Part shown: positions 14,853-15,015 of the stretch, piece after piece
How the letters are laid out: every line of letters starts with the position of its first letter
Numbering within the stretch: the first letter of the stretch is position 1
Source: Chloroflexota bacterium
GTDB taxonomy: Bacteria; Chloroflexota; Anaerolineae; B4-G1
Assembly: GCA_024232355.1 (NCBI GenBank)
Contig: JAAEPW010001327.1
Coordinates: forward strand, 1 to 15,015
DNA length: 15,015 nucleotides
Reading direction: 5' to 3'
The notes under the pieces: generated by a model
The model's input: the letters and a program-made list of their open reading frames with translations, nothing else
Databases searched by the model: none
Told to the model about the DNA's origin: nothing
Translations under genes and position numbers: made by a program

Positions 14853-14859
14853 GATGGCA

Positions 14860-15015
14860 GTGCGAGACCGGCCAGGAAAAGTACGAATTACAGTAGATCT
14901 AGATGAGGCACTCTATCTCAAGGTCAAACACAAGGCCCTAGACGAGCGTCGCCACATGACTACAATAATACGCGAATTTCTCACAGAATGGGTTCAAGAG
15001 GACTCAACCGAAGCA
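14860..15015 (+). CDS. Small ribbon-helix-helix-like DNA-binding protein, cut by the window edge
   Basis: The visible 52 residues read from the GTG at 14860, or 54 from the ATG at 14854. The GTG is better spaced from AGGAGG. The pattern is that of a CopG/Arc-type ribbon-helix-helix fold: a beta strand with alternating residues (KVRITVDLD), helix A (EALYLKVKHKALDERR), a short turn, and helix B (MTTIIREFLTEWVQED). Such proteins are dimeric and bind operators as antitoxins, plasmid or mobile-element partition factors, or local repressors. It is transcribed away from the NLR operon from its own strong promoter. Whether it controls the operon, pairs with a toxin downstream, or belongs to an unrelated unit cannot be told because the rest is outside the window. 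Confidence 0.7.
   Translation, partial: MRDRPGKVRITVDLDEALYLKVKHKALDERRHMTTIIREFLTEWVQEDSTEA

Overview
The window is dominated by five genes on the minus strand, read from 13869 down to 1. Upstream of them lies a gene-poor stretch of about 1 kb, and one divergent gene is cut off by the right edge. No rRNA, tRNA, CRISPR array or complete insertion sequence is visible. The moderately high GC, the large STAND NTPases carrying long HEAT-like arrays, and the caspase-like protease beside them suggest a morphologically complex or multicellular bacterium. Chloroflexota would fit best, with filamentous cyanobacteria or actinobacteria as alternatives. No marker gene settles the phylum.

In transcription order the minus-strand genes are: (1) an NB-ARC protein with about 20 helical repeats (13869-9988); (2) a NACHT protein with a predicted membrane hairpin and about 24 HEAT repeats (9892-5270); (3) a NACHT protein with 13 HEAT repeats (5238-2059); (4) a caspase-like (C14/metacaspase-type) protease (2030-939); (5) a short NTPase that stops soon after its core (849-1). 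The gaps are 95, 31, 28 and 89 bp. No terminator is visible between genes, so one operon is likely.

All five proteins share a glycine-rich module of about 30-50 residues. Its two blocks read GTAIVGDxNVV and IQIGxARDVTI. It sits at the extreme N-terminus of the four NTPases and at the extreme C-terminus of the protease. Both blocks resemble the RHIM core (I/V-Q-I/V-G, G-D-x-N). The inverted placement is the one used by amyloid-signalling NLR/effector pairs in fungi and bacteria. My reading is that several NLR-type sensors with different ligand-binding arrays converge on one caspase-like executioner by module-to-module templating, as an abortive-infection or programmed-death system. The module and its placement are seen directly; the signalling role is inferred.

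Start sites were reassigned from ribosome-binding sites and from alignment of the N-termini. The first and fifth operon genes most likely start at GTG. The fifth gene seems broken: its last 25 or so residues are coded by AT-rich DNA unlike the rest, as if a mobile element or rearrangement lies just left of the window.

The 13870-14853 region holds a possible operon promoter overlapping a palindrome, two copies of a TTGCGCAA palindrome, and a very good sigma-70 promoter (TTGACA, 17 bp, TAAGAT) driving a ribbon-helix-helix-like protein on the plus strand.
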